From assembly GCA_002197995.1 (NCBI GenBank), contig NGZR01000001.1:3472001-3536000 (forward strand): a DNA stretch of 64,000 nt, read 5' to 3'. The notes below the pieces were generated by a model, which saw only the letters and a list, made by a program, of their open reading frames with translations, was not told where the DNA came from and searched no databases. The translations under genes were made by a program, and so were the position numbers. Below are positions 10,038 through 21,363 of the stretch, piece after piece. Numbering within the stretch: position 1 is the first letter of the stretch; each line of letters starts with the position of its first letter. This DNA is from Gaeumannomyces sp. JS-464 (lineage: Eukaryota; Ascomycota; Sordariomycetes; Magnaporthales; Magnaporthaceae).

Positions 10038-13000
10038 TCATGTCGAGAAAGAATCAGAGTCGTGGTCATCCTCAACCTCAAAATCCGCCTCGCTTGCCTC
10101 TTCCGCTTGATCCAGAGCCGGCTGCGTTGGTTTAGCCGGCTCGCTTGGCTCCCGCGTGCCCCGACCTTCAGCACCATGCGCCGCACTCAGGTGCTCCCGC
10201 TTGATGGCCTTGCGGTATGTGCTGATCAGCACCGGGTGTCTCTTCTCGAAGCGCTCCCATTCGATACCGACTGGAGCGTCTCCATCGCCTGAGCGGCTAG
10301 CCGCCGCTCAAGTGTATCGATGCACTCGGGCTGCAGGGCGTCATCGATGTCGATGTCGTCGCTCATCGCAGCCAGCAGGTGGGCCGTGAGGGTCGCCCGC
10401 CATTTGGAGCCGCCAAAGTTGTTCTTCACAAGCGGGGATTCGCTGTCCAGCCGGTCGCCCTCTAGAACGTGCTTAGGGTTTGGCCGGAATCCTTGGCGGA
10501 ACATCTCGATGAGATATTCACAGGTGCGATTAACTCCCTGTGCTCCTCCCGCAGCAGACGTGCAGTCTTGCATAACGTCGTATGCAATGTCTTCCCTCAT
10601 AGCCGAGAAGTCGAGCCGACCGGTATCAAGGATAGCCTTTATCAGATCGTTCTGATCATCGACTTGTCTCCACATTCGGTGTCTCGTGGTGATCGCCAGC
10701 GTCAAAGTTGTATGACCAGATACGAGTCCAGACCGGCCACTCTTTGTCGCGCGGTTAACATCCGCGCAATTACTTCTGACAATCAAACATGCCGCAGATT
10801 GACAGTGTAAGGTGTCCGGAGAGCGGACCGCAGAATGCGCGAAGTGGTGCAACGCTGTCCACCCGTCCGTGTCAGCCACGTCGGCAGTAGACGCGTTCGC
10901 CTTGAGAAGCAGGCGAACAAGTTGAGCCATGTTATCCACCTTTTTGCTATTCCACCACGTGCTCCTTTGCGAACTGGCCGCCGCCGCCATGGCGTTAAAA
11001 GCTGTTCTACCCTCGCTGTTGGTCCACGCAGTGTCGACGTCTTTGATGCTGAGAAGCCACTCTACCGTAGCGAGATGTAGATTTCTTGCCGCCAGAATCA
11101 AGGCTGTGTTGCCATTTGCATCAGTGTGGTTAATTCTGCTAAGGTCTACGCTCAGCAGTGTTTTAAGGCAATCAAGGTGACCCTTGGTTGCCGCGACGGA
11201 GATAGGGGACGTGCCCTCCTTGCAATACGTAGTAATGTCCTCAGTTCCGGTCTCCAAAACAAGCGCAAGGCACTGAGGATTACCGCTTGTTGCCGCTTGA
11301 TGCAGAAGGGTCGACCCCCTTTGGCATCGGTTACCGAAATTGACTCCACCGACGGCGAAGAGAGCTCGCAGTGCCGAGGTGCTTCCGGCCCAGGCGGCGT
11401 ACATAGCGGCTGACCTGCCCTTGAAACAGCTCTGGGTGGCTCTTGAAGAATCGCCAACCAAGAGCAGGTCGACAATTTCGACGTTGTTGGCTTCTGCAGC
11501 ATACGATAGAAGCAACCTTCCTGTGCCGCTGCGCCAGCTCAGGTCATGCCCTGGTAGTCTCTCCTGAAGAAGGCGTAGTATTTCAATCCGATTTGGTGCA
11601 CGTGAGGCACACACGGCTTGAAAGCAAGGGCCATACTTTTCGGGCGGCCGCTGGGCCTTTTGGAGGATAGCAAGGACAATGTCGGCCGGAGAAGTTGCCA
11701 AAGCGAATGAAAGGGTTGAAAGTTCGCAGTCCTTGTGAACATACTCCCACTTCAGGCCCGGGCTACTGCCCCGGCGCGTTTGGAGCTCCACGACGTCCAC
11801 GTTTGGTTGTGATATCATTAGAAGCAATATATCAAGGCGCTTGGACGCAATTGCTTCTAAAAGAGGTGTACGCCCCCAGCTATAACCGCTGCTTTTCAGG
11901 TTGACCTTGGCCCCAAGCTCCAGCAGATGCTTGCAAACTTCGAGATGACCGTGCGCGACAGCCTCAACAAGGGGCGTCGTTGTTCTCTCACCCTCCGGGT
12001 GCTCGTGAGTGTCTGGTTGACGTTTGCGGGCGTTGCAAGCTGGCGTACCCTCTCCAAATGACCTTCTCGAATTGCCTGCTGAAACGGATCTGCCCCCGCT
12101 GTGTCTGAGGGGCCAACACAAGGGAAAAGCACCGGAGGCGCCTCCGAATGGTATTCCTTCCGATGGCTGTTCAGTGCTGATTCTGAGTCGAAGCCGAGCC
12201 TGCCCGCAATGCAGTCTGCTTGGGCACACCTGAAGGGGCGGTTGTGCATGTTATTGTGACTTAAAAGGTCTTGCCTCTTCTCGAAACCCTGGTGAAATCG
12301 ACGGCACCATGGCTTGGGGCATTTGAACTTTAGCGGGCCATATATGCGTGCCATCGGACACGGAAGGCTCATGCTGCTTTGCTCGCGAGGTGCGGCATCA
12401 ACTCCTTCGCGGATCATTGATATCCTGTGCTCGAAGAAGAAGAGATCGTTTCTGACGCTTGGCGTGTCGCTGAGCTCGGTCACTGTGTTTAAGAGATCCA
12501 TGACGGGCTTTTGGTTTGATAGGACAGGGCTGCCTTCCAAGTCCTAGAATAGGCCGTGAGAAGTTTTGAGAGGGAATCAAGAGCGCCGAACGGGATGTCA
12601 GGTGCCTGGTGCGACTGGCAGATGGATCGAAGAGCCTTGGCATGGTCCCACCAGTGTGCAGCTGTGTAATCCAATAGCGCATAGTATCCCGTTTTGGCGT
12701 TTTCCCGTCGACACTCAATGCTAAGTGGTGTGGTAAAGGCGCCTGAGCTGAGGTAGCTGCAGCAGAAACTTAGCATTTCCGAATGCTGTTGGATGGATGG
12801 AGGGATTCTGCCTGTGTCCTGCAGATACCTGTGGGAATGTGATGTTAAATATATGACCAGAGCAGCCAGAATCTCCACCAGCCTTGCCGATCACTCACTC
12901 TGTTGCTGTTCGATGCACAATGTGAACAAGTTTCTCAGATATGTCCCCGACCCCGTCAAGTCAATCAAGCAACCGCAGATTTCTTTGGGCGGACGTTGCA

Positions 13001-15389
13001 GCAACTTATCCGGGATATCCGGGGTTGGCCCTTCTGCGGGGTCGAGGGCAAATCGAGCCTGTATCTCTCGCCAGTAAAGGGGCGGGCTGCGCAGGCGACC
13101 CAAGAGAGGATGTCTCTGGCAACCTCTGCATTTGATCGACGGTGCCGCTGTGTGGTGGTGTTGATAGGTCGCTCCTGACCGAAGATTTTGAGAGCTACTC
13201 TTTCATAACTTGAGGGCAGACATGTCGAGTTAGACCAGTTGTATTTAAGCCTTTATGCGTGGGAAAATAGCAGAATTTAGCGTACGCTCGGCCCAATCCC
13301 TCAGGAAAGACATCGTCGTCGAGTTCGTTCCTCATATCCTGGATGCTGTAACAGTTTTGCAGGCAGGCAAGAACAAGATGGGCGAAGAGAAACATTCCTG
13401 TGGTGAAATAAGGTTGTGAGCCTCGGTACTGCAGAATAATCATCGTGGGTAATTATCGTTTGCCAACCTTCGGCTCTGGATGCCACCTTGTCCACAATTG
13501 ACAGACGTTCTTCATTGGGGACCGCTGTAATGGGCCCTTGACTAGCTTTCGTAGCTTGGTCCACATACTGGCGTATGCAAAGTCGATGTGCGTCCGATGA
13601 CTCCACGCAGATCCGAGTGACGTTCGGGAATAAAGAAATCGCCTCTTCAAAACCCTCGCGCCGCCCAGAAATAAGAACGCGGATCGTGAATGGCGATTCT
13701 CCTGGCTTTATGACGAGATCTTTGAGCCACTTTAGCATTGCGGCTTGGTTATCGAGCGGATCTCGTGGATCAGAGGTGCACTCATCCAACCCATCAAGAA
13801 CCACAAAAGAAAAACGCTTGGCACGAATCGCGGTGAATGCCAAGGACATCAGATCCTCCTTCGATGGTCTGTGGGCGCGGGAGAGGGTCTTGAAGGCGTG
13901 GTCAATGAGGACCTCATCCTCTTCTTGGGACGAGTTGGTCAATGAAGGCACGTAAAGCATGTGTGACAGTCGTCTTGTCTTTACTGTCATGCTCGAAGTA
14001 GAAGTAGACGACGGAAACGGGTGGGTTTGTACCCATGGCTTTCATCTCCTGCAGGTGCCGAATAACACTGGAGACAAGAAACGATTTCCCTGTTTACACT
14101 TGGCATTGTTTAATGGTTATTCAGGTGGTAGTGGGGAAGAGGATGGTGATATTTACCAGCGCCAGGGAGACCGTGAAGACTCAGGACCTTGTGGCTTCGT
14201 CGCGAAGATTTACCAGCCAGCAAACGGGCGTCCTTCAGGAGCCAATGCCCTCCAGTGGGTTCGAAAATTCGGATCTGTAGTTCACTTTGGTGATCTTGGG
14301 ACTTGGCTGCATCCAGCTTCTCGAGGATCTTATCCCGTCGGTGCTCGTGGAGCTCCCTTGCGCCTTCTTTTTCCGACTTCATGGCGGCAAGCTTCCTTTG
14401 GGCGCTCTCTTCGTCAAGACGGGCACTCAAAAGAGCGAACTGGTCTCTGACGCTAGAGTCAAGCTTTTGGAGGTCTCTCATCGATGCGGTGTCCTTGGCC
14501 TCGGCCAGAAGCTCTCTGTAGTGAATGAGCGCGTTTCTAGTCTCATCAGCCATCTTGGAGAATCGGCCCCAGGATGAGTCAATCATGGCACGCCATCCTT
14601 GAACAAGAGGACGGATTAGTATATCTACTAGGAGGGGATGAACCTTGCGGGGGTGGGCGGTTGTAATACTTGCCAGTTTTATTAAAAACCTCCATTAGTC
14701 CTGTGTGGAATGACAGGATAGTAGTAGTGTACTCGTCCACGAGCAAAAGCACGTCTGGATGCTGACGGAAAAGCTCGTTGTACTCTTTCATGTGGGGGAA
14801 GACGTCTCCGATCTGAACAAGGATGTCCACTAGCGAGTCCAGATAGTTCCTTCTGTTGAACCCCAGCCCATTTCGTGAGGCCTAGGGGTGAAATCGCAGA
14901 CATTTCTTAGATCAAGGCACCCAGCGAGAAGCCGTGGCCAACGCAGCTACGCCATGAGGACCATACCTGTTGAATTGCAAGCCTGATCGGAGCCCATAGG
15001 AACCCACTTTCGCCATTGGTGCTGAAGGAATCGCCAGCGGCGACGGCGAGCTCCCCGATGACGTTGACGAACTTGGATAGACGAGCCAAGTTCTTTAACC
15101 TCCTCTGGGCGCCAAGTGTCTCCTCAATAGACTTGATCGCTTGACTGACATCCTCAATGCTGCATTTCTTGAATTCCTCTCTCTGCTCCAGGTTGATCGC
15201 TTTTTTCAGGCCTTCTAAAGCTTTCGCCAACCTTGGGTGCTGGCGACGTCTCGGACGTCCTGGTGGCGTGGGTCCTGAGGCGGCGATGGGCGCGGGTCGT
15301 TGCTGCCTGAGCTTCCTCCGAACGCCTGGAACGGGGGTCCATTGACGCCCCTGTCGTGTGGCATGGAGTCCAGTACGCAAGCTCTGCAC
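10038..15389 (-). CDS. NLR-type STAND protein: DUF7708-like / NACHT / C2H2 zinc finger / ankyrin repeats
   Basis: One long minus-strand gene. The N-terminal helical domain (about 15240-14700) has LAKALEGLKKAI and the GFLWAPIRLAIQ core of a DUF7708-type region, then a coiled stretch (about 14560-14330). The NACHT Walker A (LHGLPGAGK, near 14120) is split by an intron. Walker B is FVVLDGLDEC near 13800 and a sensor-like VLISGRREGFEE follows. A winged-helix-like region has FLFAHLVLACLQ and ILSWVACAARPF. Two C2H2-type finger candidates lie at about 12330-12210 (CPKPWCRRF...H, CAQADC...H). About 500 residues of ankyrin repeats run from 12060 to 10300 (for example GRTPLLEAIASKRLDI, GNTALILAARN). 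An acidic tail ends at 10038. Several introns (near 14100, 13400, 13200 and 12850) splice plausibly; frame changes near 12540 and 10290 are unresolved. No ATG is in the first open frame (GTG at 15389), so the start is uncertain. It is an intracellular receptor of the kind used in fungal non-self recognition (family knowledge). Confidence 0.82.
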
Positions 15390-15891
15390 GGATGAACAGA
15401 TCTGGGAGAGGATATGGTTGTTGCAAGCTTGACAGAGGTTTCAACAGCTGGTAATTTGGTGAGTATCTAGACGCGGGTTGGGACACGGGTCAACCAGGGG
15501 GCGAGGGGGGGAAATGAGATGTGGAAAATTGAGAGCACGCTCTAGGTCTTGAGGGGGGGAAATGTGTGCAGGGTGTCGCAATACAACTGGCTCAGCTGGA
15601 CGCCTCGGCGATGAGCTTCGCTGGGCGGTGCAAAGAGAAATACAGCTAGAGGGGAAGGGAGTGTGGGGCTGTGCTGCCCGAGCCCGTTGACTCGGCACCG
15701 CCCGACTTAGCGCAGAGTTCCATGTGAGGCCTCGCCTTAATTAATATTAATGCCTGACCCTCCATCTGCGCCCGACCGGCTCCCGAGACTCGCAGTCGCA
15801 TGTTGTCCCCATTCGTGTCCCCGCCCACCACCTCCCAGGGAGAATTGCCAGAAATTATAGCGGCTAGGAGTCAAATCGGGAGCTTCCCAGG
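15390..15891. other. Divergent promoter region between NLR and SNF2 genes
   Basis: The region between the 5' ends of the minus-strand NLR and plus-strand SNF2 genes. Any shared control elements would lie here. No conserved site recognised. Confidence 0.5.
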
Positions 15892-18800
15892 ATGTCTCTG
15901 GACAACCAGATGGGGGCCAGCCAACCGAAAAGGCGGCGAAGCCACGACGACTCGCAGTCTGGCCACCATGGCCTACTATCTAAGAGAGCTCGATGTCAGG
16001 CGCCCATCTCTACTTCACCCACGCCTTCACGTGATCCTGCATCGTCCACCCACACTCCCGGAACGCCGCTCGATCTCCTAGACTACGACACCCCAATGAC
16101 AGACGCGCTACCAATATCCGGTCTTCCCACCACCGCTACCAATCGAGAGAAAGATCCTATCATTTGCTTTGGCGCCATTGGTAGATTGCCGCGCGACCCC
16201 CAAGCTGTTAGCGCCAAATCTTTTACCCACCTGCTGCTCGCGTTCTGGAGCTAACAAGATTAACTTCCGGCAGACCGCGGAGGCGGGAGATTGCATGGCC
16301 CAGCTAAGATCAAGCTTTCCAAAACAATCTTACCTGGGTAAGCAATCTAGAGAGTACATGCATGCCGCTGTTCGGGTAGATGCCGGGCCTCCTGTTCACT
16401 ATACCTTGTATCTTGATGGAGAGCCACTTGCCGTTCTGGATATTCACACCAACCGCCACCTCAACGACCTCGACAGTGTCGGATGCCTCTCCTTCCAGGG
16501 AGTTGTTCGTGGATCACACATAAGGAAAGGCGGCAAGAAAGATACCTTGCCAGTGTCCGTCAATATTTGCGGGCCGATGAGCATGGCAGACAATGTCAAC
16601 GCAAAGCTCACAAATCTCGGACTTTACCTTCAGCACCCCTATTCTTTGGACAGCCGTCTCGAGTACTGGAACCCCCAAGTCTACAAAGCAGATCCGGACA
16701 CGTATATGACCCATCTTGTCGGGGGGTTACGGAAGAGACAATCGCAGCAAAAGCACTGTCAGACAAGATCGAATCTGTCATGGACAATCTAGTCCCCGAA
16801 GGCCTCAGCGATGCGCACATCTATGACGACATCGCAACGGAGCTGAGGGAGTACGCACAAATTGCCGGAGCTTTCATCTAATGTCGATTGAAGAATTACT
16901 AACGCTGCTTCAGACATCAAAGACAGGCCGTTGACTTCATTCTAAAACGGGAACACCCACAGCTCTGCCGTGAGACAAACGGGCTCGTACGGGCTAGCAT
17001 CGGCGCCGGGTACGTTGGCACCTGCCTTTCAGCCCGTGTTGGAGCTTTTGAGGCTAACCCCAACCTCTTAGCCTGAACGTCGATGCGCCATTGCCTTCCA
17101 GGGGCGGGATCATCGCTGATGTCATGGGGATGGGCAAAACGTTGAGTGTTATCACCGCCATCGTCGCATCCAAGAACGAGGCCAGAAAATTTGTGACCTC
17201 TACCGACTACGGAACCCAAGGTTGGCCCAACGGACCAACACTTGTTGTGGTTCCGTCTGTCCGTACGTCATCCCACCGGCCAACTCCGAGAAACCGATGA
17301 GGCTAATTAGAAAATCCAGAGCTGATGGATGTATGGCAAGCGGAGATCGAAAGGTTAGTATTCGGGGAGGTTCGCTTCCGTTCCAGGGGTACGTAGCTCA
17401 CCCTCTACACTGCAGACACGTCAAACCCGAGCGTCTTCGGGTTACCATATTCCATGGGTCGAAGCGTGCGAGCTCTGCGACAGCCCTGATCAAGACCGGC
17501 AGCGATATCGTCCTTACCACGTTCTCCACTTTAGCCACGGATAGCATCAGAAACAAGAAGGACCCGGTGCTCCAGAACATCGAATGGTACCGAGTGGTAC
17601 TGGACGAGGGTAAGTTGTATCAAAATAGGGGTCGTAAAGGGGGACTCTTGGCCAAAAGCGAGCTCAAATCTAACAAAAATACCACTAGCGCATTGGATAC
17701 GGAACCAATCTTCCGGGTGGTTCAAGGCCACCAAAGGCCTCATTAGCGAAAGGCGGTGGTGTTTAAGCGGAACACCCGTCCAGAACAGCTTAAACGACCT
17801 CGCCTCTCTCGTGAGCTTCTTAGACATCCAGCCATTTGCATCCAAAACCAACTTCCAGTCCTTCATCCTCGCTCCGCTGAGCGGATGCGAAGACAACCGA
17901 TGCAAAAACCTACAGTGTTGCTAGCCTCGATGTGCTCCGACGAGGCCCTGGCTATCTCAGCGTTCCTCGCCCCGCAGAGGAACTCGTTGAGGTGGATCAG
18001 ACGTCGGAAGAAGAGCGACTTCAAAGCGAGGTTTTCGCCGAATGCAAGAAAAAGGTGGAAGAAAGTCTCAGCGCCAGCGGCGGCGCCGCGGGCGGGACCA
18101 AGAAGTTCAACGCCATGTTCTGGGCTATGATGAGGCTGAGGAGGCTCTGCAATGAAGGAACTTGTCTGCGGGCTGCGCCGGCGGCAACCCCCAGCTCTGC
18201 GGTGGTCCCTGGAGATCCAGACAGCGAGCCATGCGAGGAGTGCAGCGACCCGGATCAGGCTTCACGAAGCGTGCAGTTCTGCTTCCAGTGTGGCCGGAGC
18301 ACCGCGAAAGCGAAAGGGAAGAAAGCTATCTCCCGGGAATTGTCGGTTCCTGGTAGCAAGGGAAAGCCAGCAGGGACAACGACGCCACCTCCTGCTGGTC
18401 TGTGTGGGTACTCGTCCAAGCTGGAGACAGTCGTGGGCAAAATCGCGGAGTATCCAGTGACGGACAAGAGGTAAGTGCGGCCCCGATATGACAACCTCGT
18501 ATTGAAAGAGTAGGGATATAATTTCTGACGTCAATAATGCAGCATTGTGTTCTCCAGCTGGACCTTCACGCTCGATATCCTCCAAATTTTGCTGCATCGC
18601 AGGGGGGTACAATTCCGACGCATCGATGGAAGGACGCCTTCGGCCGAGCGAGCCTCCATCGTTCAGGAATTCAGCAGCAGTGACAATATTACTGTTCTAC
18701 TAATGACTATGGGGACTGGTGCTGTTGGGTGAGCGCCACCACCCCCGGCAAAAAGTCCCACCACATGACACTCTGGCGTTGGTCTGACTTCGGATACAAA

Positions 18801-19301
18801 CACAAGCTTGACAATCACTGCCGCCAACCGAGTCCATCTTATCGAGCCGCAGTGGAATCCCTTTGTCGAGGAACAGGCGATCGCGCGAGCTGTGCGGATG
18901 GGCCAGAAGCGGGAGGTCACCGTCGTGCGGTACATCGTGAAGGGCTCCGTCGAGAAGGTTAGTTGACGCTAAATCTTCCACTGTTAGAGACCAACAAGGT
19001 ATCTAAAGTGGTGCAAGATACTAATATCTTCATGCTTAATTGTTAGAGCATTGTGCATCTTCAAAAGAAAAAGAGCAACCTTGCAAAGTTTACCATCGAC
19101 GGCAGCGAAGACAATATGTCTGGTAGACTTGATGTAAGTGGCCCCATATTCACCTGAAGTCATTTGTTCCAAATTGTGAAGCGCCATTTCTGTTAAAAGT
19201 TTGGTGGAATGCTAGTAGCCAGAAGGAAAGGCTAACTCGTTTTTTTTAAAAATTAGGATCTTCGCTTTGTTCTTCGACTCGATGGACACCAGGATGATTA
19301 A
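15892..19301 (+). CDS. SNF2-family helicase-like ATPase (Rad5/HLTF-like)
   Basis: The N-terminus is Ser/Pro/Thr-rich with a basic KRRRSHDD stretch (likely nuclear). Motif I is GGIIADVMGMGKT near 17100-17150. Motif II DEAH is formed across the intron at about 17611-17690 (LDEA/HWIRN). Motif III is CLSGTPVQN near 17765. A zinc-binding CEEC...CFQC pair lies near 18235-18285. Motifs V-VI follow: VFSSWTFTLDIL, FRRIDGRTPSAER, LTITAANRVHLIEPQWNP and AIARAVRMGQKREV. Introns with clear boundaries: 16851-16913, 17010-17071, 18471-18542, 18729-18806, 18958-19046 and 19134-19256. The frame slips at G6 (16721-16726), and at 17915 and 17935; each is repaired by one added base, restoring LLASMCLRRG. This suggests sequence error rather than decay. 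The family uses ATP to translocate on dsDNA in repair or chromatin work. It is divergently arranged with the NLR. Confidence 0.85.
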
Positions 19302-19499
19302 TTACTGTGCTCCAGGTTACGTTTATTTCATGCTGTCACACCAGCTTATCATGCGGTAGCGGTACCTCTGCCAAGTTCAAAAATAGCGTGCGCCCAAGGA
19401 ATATACGGTAAAGGATTAATGTAATTTCGAATGTTCCGAAAATAAATGTTTCGATGCAATAGGATTCGATACTTACCTTTACATAAATGTAAGCAACTA

Positions 19500-19544
19500 A
19501 GTCGGAGCCCCCCCTGTTGGGCCACCCCCCTGTTGGGCCACCCA
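19500..19544 (+). repeat. Left terminal inverted repeat (45 bp)
   Basis: Identical to the reverse complement of 21317-21361. It contains two tandem copies of the word CCCTGTTGGGCCACCC, so each terminus carries a doubled putative transposase-binding site. Confidence 0.95.
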
Positions 19545-19601
19545 AAACAGATCCTATCAACACCAAACCTAGTGCATTCAACTGTAAATTTCTACCTCTA
19601 T

Positions 19602-21216
19602 TTAACTAATCTCAATACAACTGTATATAGATTCCTGATCAGAATTTGACGCTCTTTCCGATGCTGTATCATTTGCCTCCTCAACTTGCCCCCCTGCCTC
19701 TGAAACGCGCCGGATATCCACAAAGGTCTCGTTGGGATCCGGGGCTACCCTCCTTTTTTTGCGAGGCCGTTGTGCCTCCAATTCGGCCTCCAGCTGCCTA
19801 ATTTTTTGCAGGGCCTCAGCTACCTCGAATTCACGCGCCTCGTAGCCTTTTTGGAGCTTCCGGAAGAAAAGTCGGGCCGTGGGGCTTGCTGGAAGCCGAC
19901 CCCTAAAGGCGCTAATTTGGGAGGCAAACTCTCGGCTTTGTTTGGGAGTTTCCCAAGGCACCCGGGACTGCAGTAAAGGGACCGTTGAACGTTGTTTGGC
20001 CCTGTTATCCTCTGCAGATTGTTGAATTTGGGCTCGTCGGTCGTCTTGTTGGGAGTTTTCGAGTATAAATCGGCTCGATAAGGGTTTTCGGATATTCCGG
20101 GGCCAAAGGCCCGATGCCCGCCACCCCGACTTGATTATATAAGGGGTAAGGGCTTGTGATCTTGCAAAGGCATAAGCTTGCAAAAATAAACGTTTTCCCA
20201 CCACAGTTGAGCAGGTAAATAAAGCCTGGGAGCCGGTTATTTTGCGGTAAGCGTGCTTAAGAGGGCTGAAAATGGATAGATCCAAAGGCTGCAAAACGTG
20301 CGAGGAATGGGGGGGGGGGGTAAATAAAGAAGATAAACGTTGTTCCGGAGGCAAAGATACATAACTCCTTGGTTATATGGGATCCGTGGCCATCTAGGAT
20401 TAAAAGCCGGGGTTCAGGTGTAGGGGGTTGGGTGCACGGAAGGAAGACCTTTTGCAGCCATTCAACTGCAGTACGGTCAGAAGTCCAGCCGTTTTTCGTT
20501 GCGGTAAATTGCCAGCCTTGGAATTTGCTTTTATCCTCCGGAAACCACTGTTCTTGCACGTATTTTCCTTTGAAAATAATGAGGGGAGGAAGCGAAACCC
20601 CAGTAGCCGAAATGCATTCGAGGAAACTCGTCCAAGTGCGAGATCCGGGCTCTTTTTTTTGCAAAATCCGGGCTTCCGCGAGGCCTAAAACAAGCCCGTT
20701 ACCCGTTTTGCCCTCCTGCAAGCCGCCTTCATCCATATTGTACGTGTTTTCCGGCTTGATCCCGGCCACCTCCGGGACCTCCAGGCGTTGCCACCACCGC
20801 TTTATTACTTCCGTAGTAGCCCCTTTAAGGCGTGCCGATTCTATGCGCCGGCCCCTACCGACCCGGATCTCCGGATATCTTTGTAAAAAGCGGTAAATCC
20901 AACGCTTCCCGAGGGCCGGTTGGGTGCCCTGCCGGCGTAGGATCTCCTCCGCAAAAAAGCGGACTTCTGCGTGCGTTGGAGGGAGGCCTAGGGAGGCCTG
21001 AACAAGCACCCAATTTGCTAGGGGCTTCTCCAAGGCCGGCCCTAACCGCTGAAAAGGCTCTTGTGATTGCCGGATATGTAGGGTGCCTTGGAGGCGATGC
21101 TGTAAGGTCGACTTTGGTATCCCATTGGCACGAGCAGCCGCCCGGATTGAGGCTTTTGCCTGCACCGCAGCAACGGCTCGTTCGACGCCTTCTTCTGTAT
21201 ACTGTTTCTCTGGCAT
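19602..21216 (-). CDS. DDE-1 transposase (Fot1/pogo family), frameshifted at a G12 tract
   Basis: The N-terminal helix-turn-helix of CENP-B/psq type is ASIRAAARANGIPKSTLQHR near 21150-21090. A second DNA-binding part (FAEEILRRQG, LGKRWIYRFLQRYP) follows. Catalytic acids: YNMDEGG near 20730, LLILDGHGSH near 20390 and HVLQPLDLSIF near 20280. The C-terminus is Lys/Arg- and Glu-rich (RPRKKRRVAP). The two halves lie in different frames, joined at the G12 run at 20309-20320, where one base changed would make a single ORF of about 535 residues. No introns. The first ATG is at 21216. It catalyses cut-and-paste transposition (family knowledge). Whether it is active depends on the true length of the G tract. 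Confidence 0.9.
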
Positions 21217-21316
21217 TTTGTCGTTCGAATGCAGCAAAAAGGAAGGAAAACGGATTAAAATTGATGGAATCCCGTAGAATTGAAATACGCGTGACGACTT
21301 GTAGCTGTGGGCCTCG

Positions 21317-21361
21317 TGGGTGGCCCAACAGGGGGGTGGCCCAACAGGGGGGGCTCCGACT
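21317..21361 (-). repeat. Right terminal inverted repeat (45 bp)
   Basis: Perfect inverted copy of 19500-19544, followed by the TA target duplication at 21362-21363. Confidence 0.95.
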
Positions 21362-21363
21362 TA

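Larger units (their letters stand above)
19500..21361 (-). mobile_element. Fot1/pogo-type Tc1-mariner DNA transposon, complete, 1862 bp
   Basis: Bounded by perfect 45-bp terminal inverted repeats and flanked by TA on both sides (19498-19499 and 21362-21363), the Tc1/mariner target duplication. The ends begin AGTCGGAGCCCC. It encodes one transposase on the minus strand. It lies about 200 bp downstream of the SNF2 gene and next to the 3' end of the minus-strand F-box-like gene. The perfect repeats and a coding sequence broken only at a G12 run suggest a recent insertion. Confidence 0.93.
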
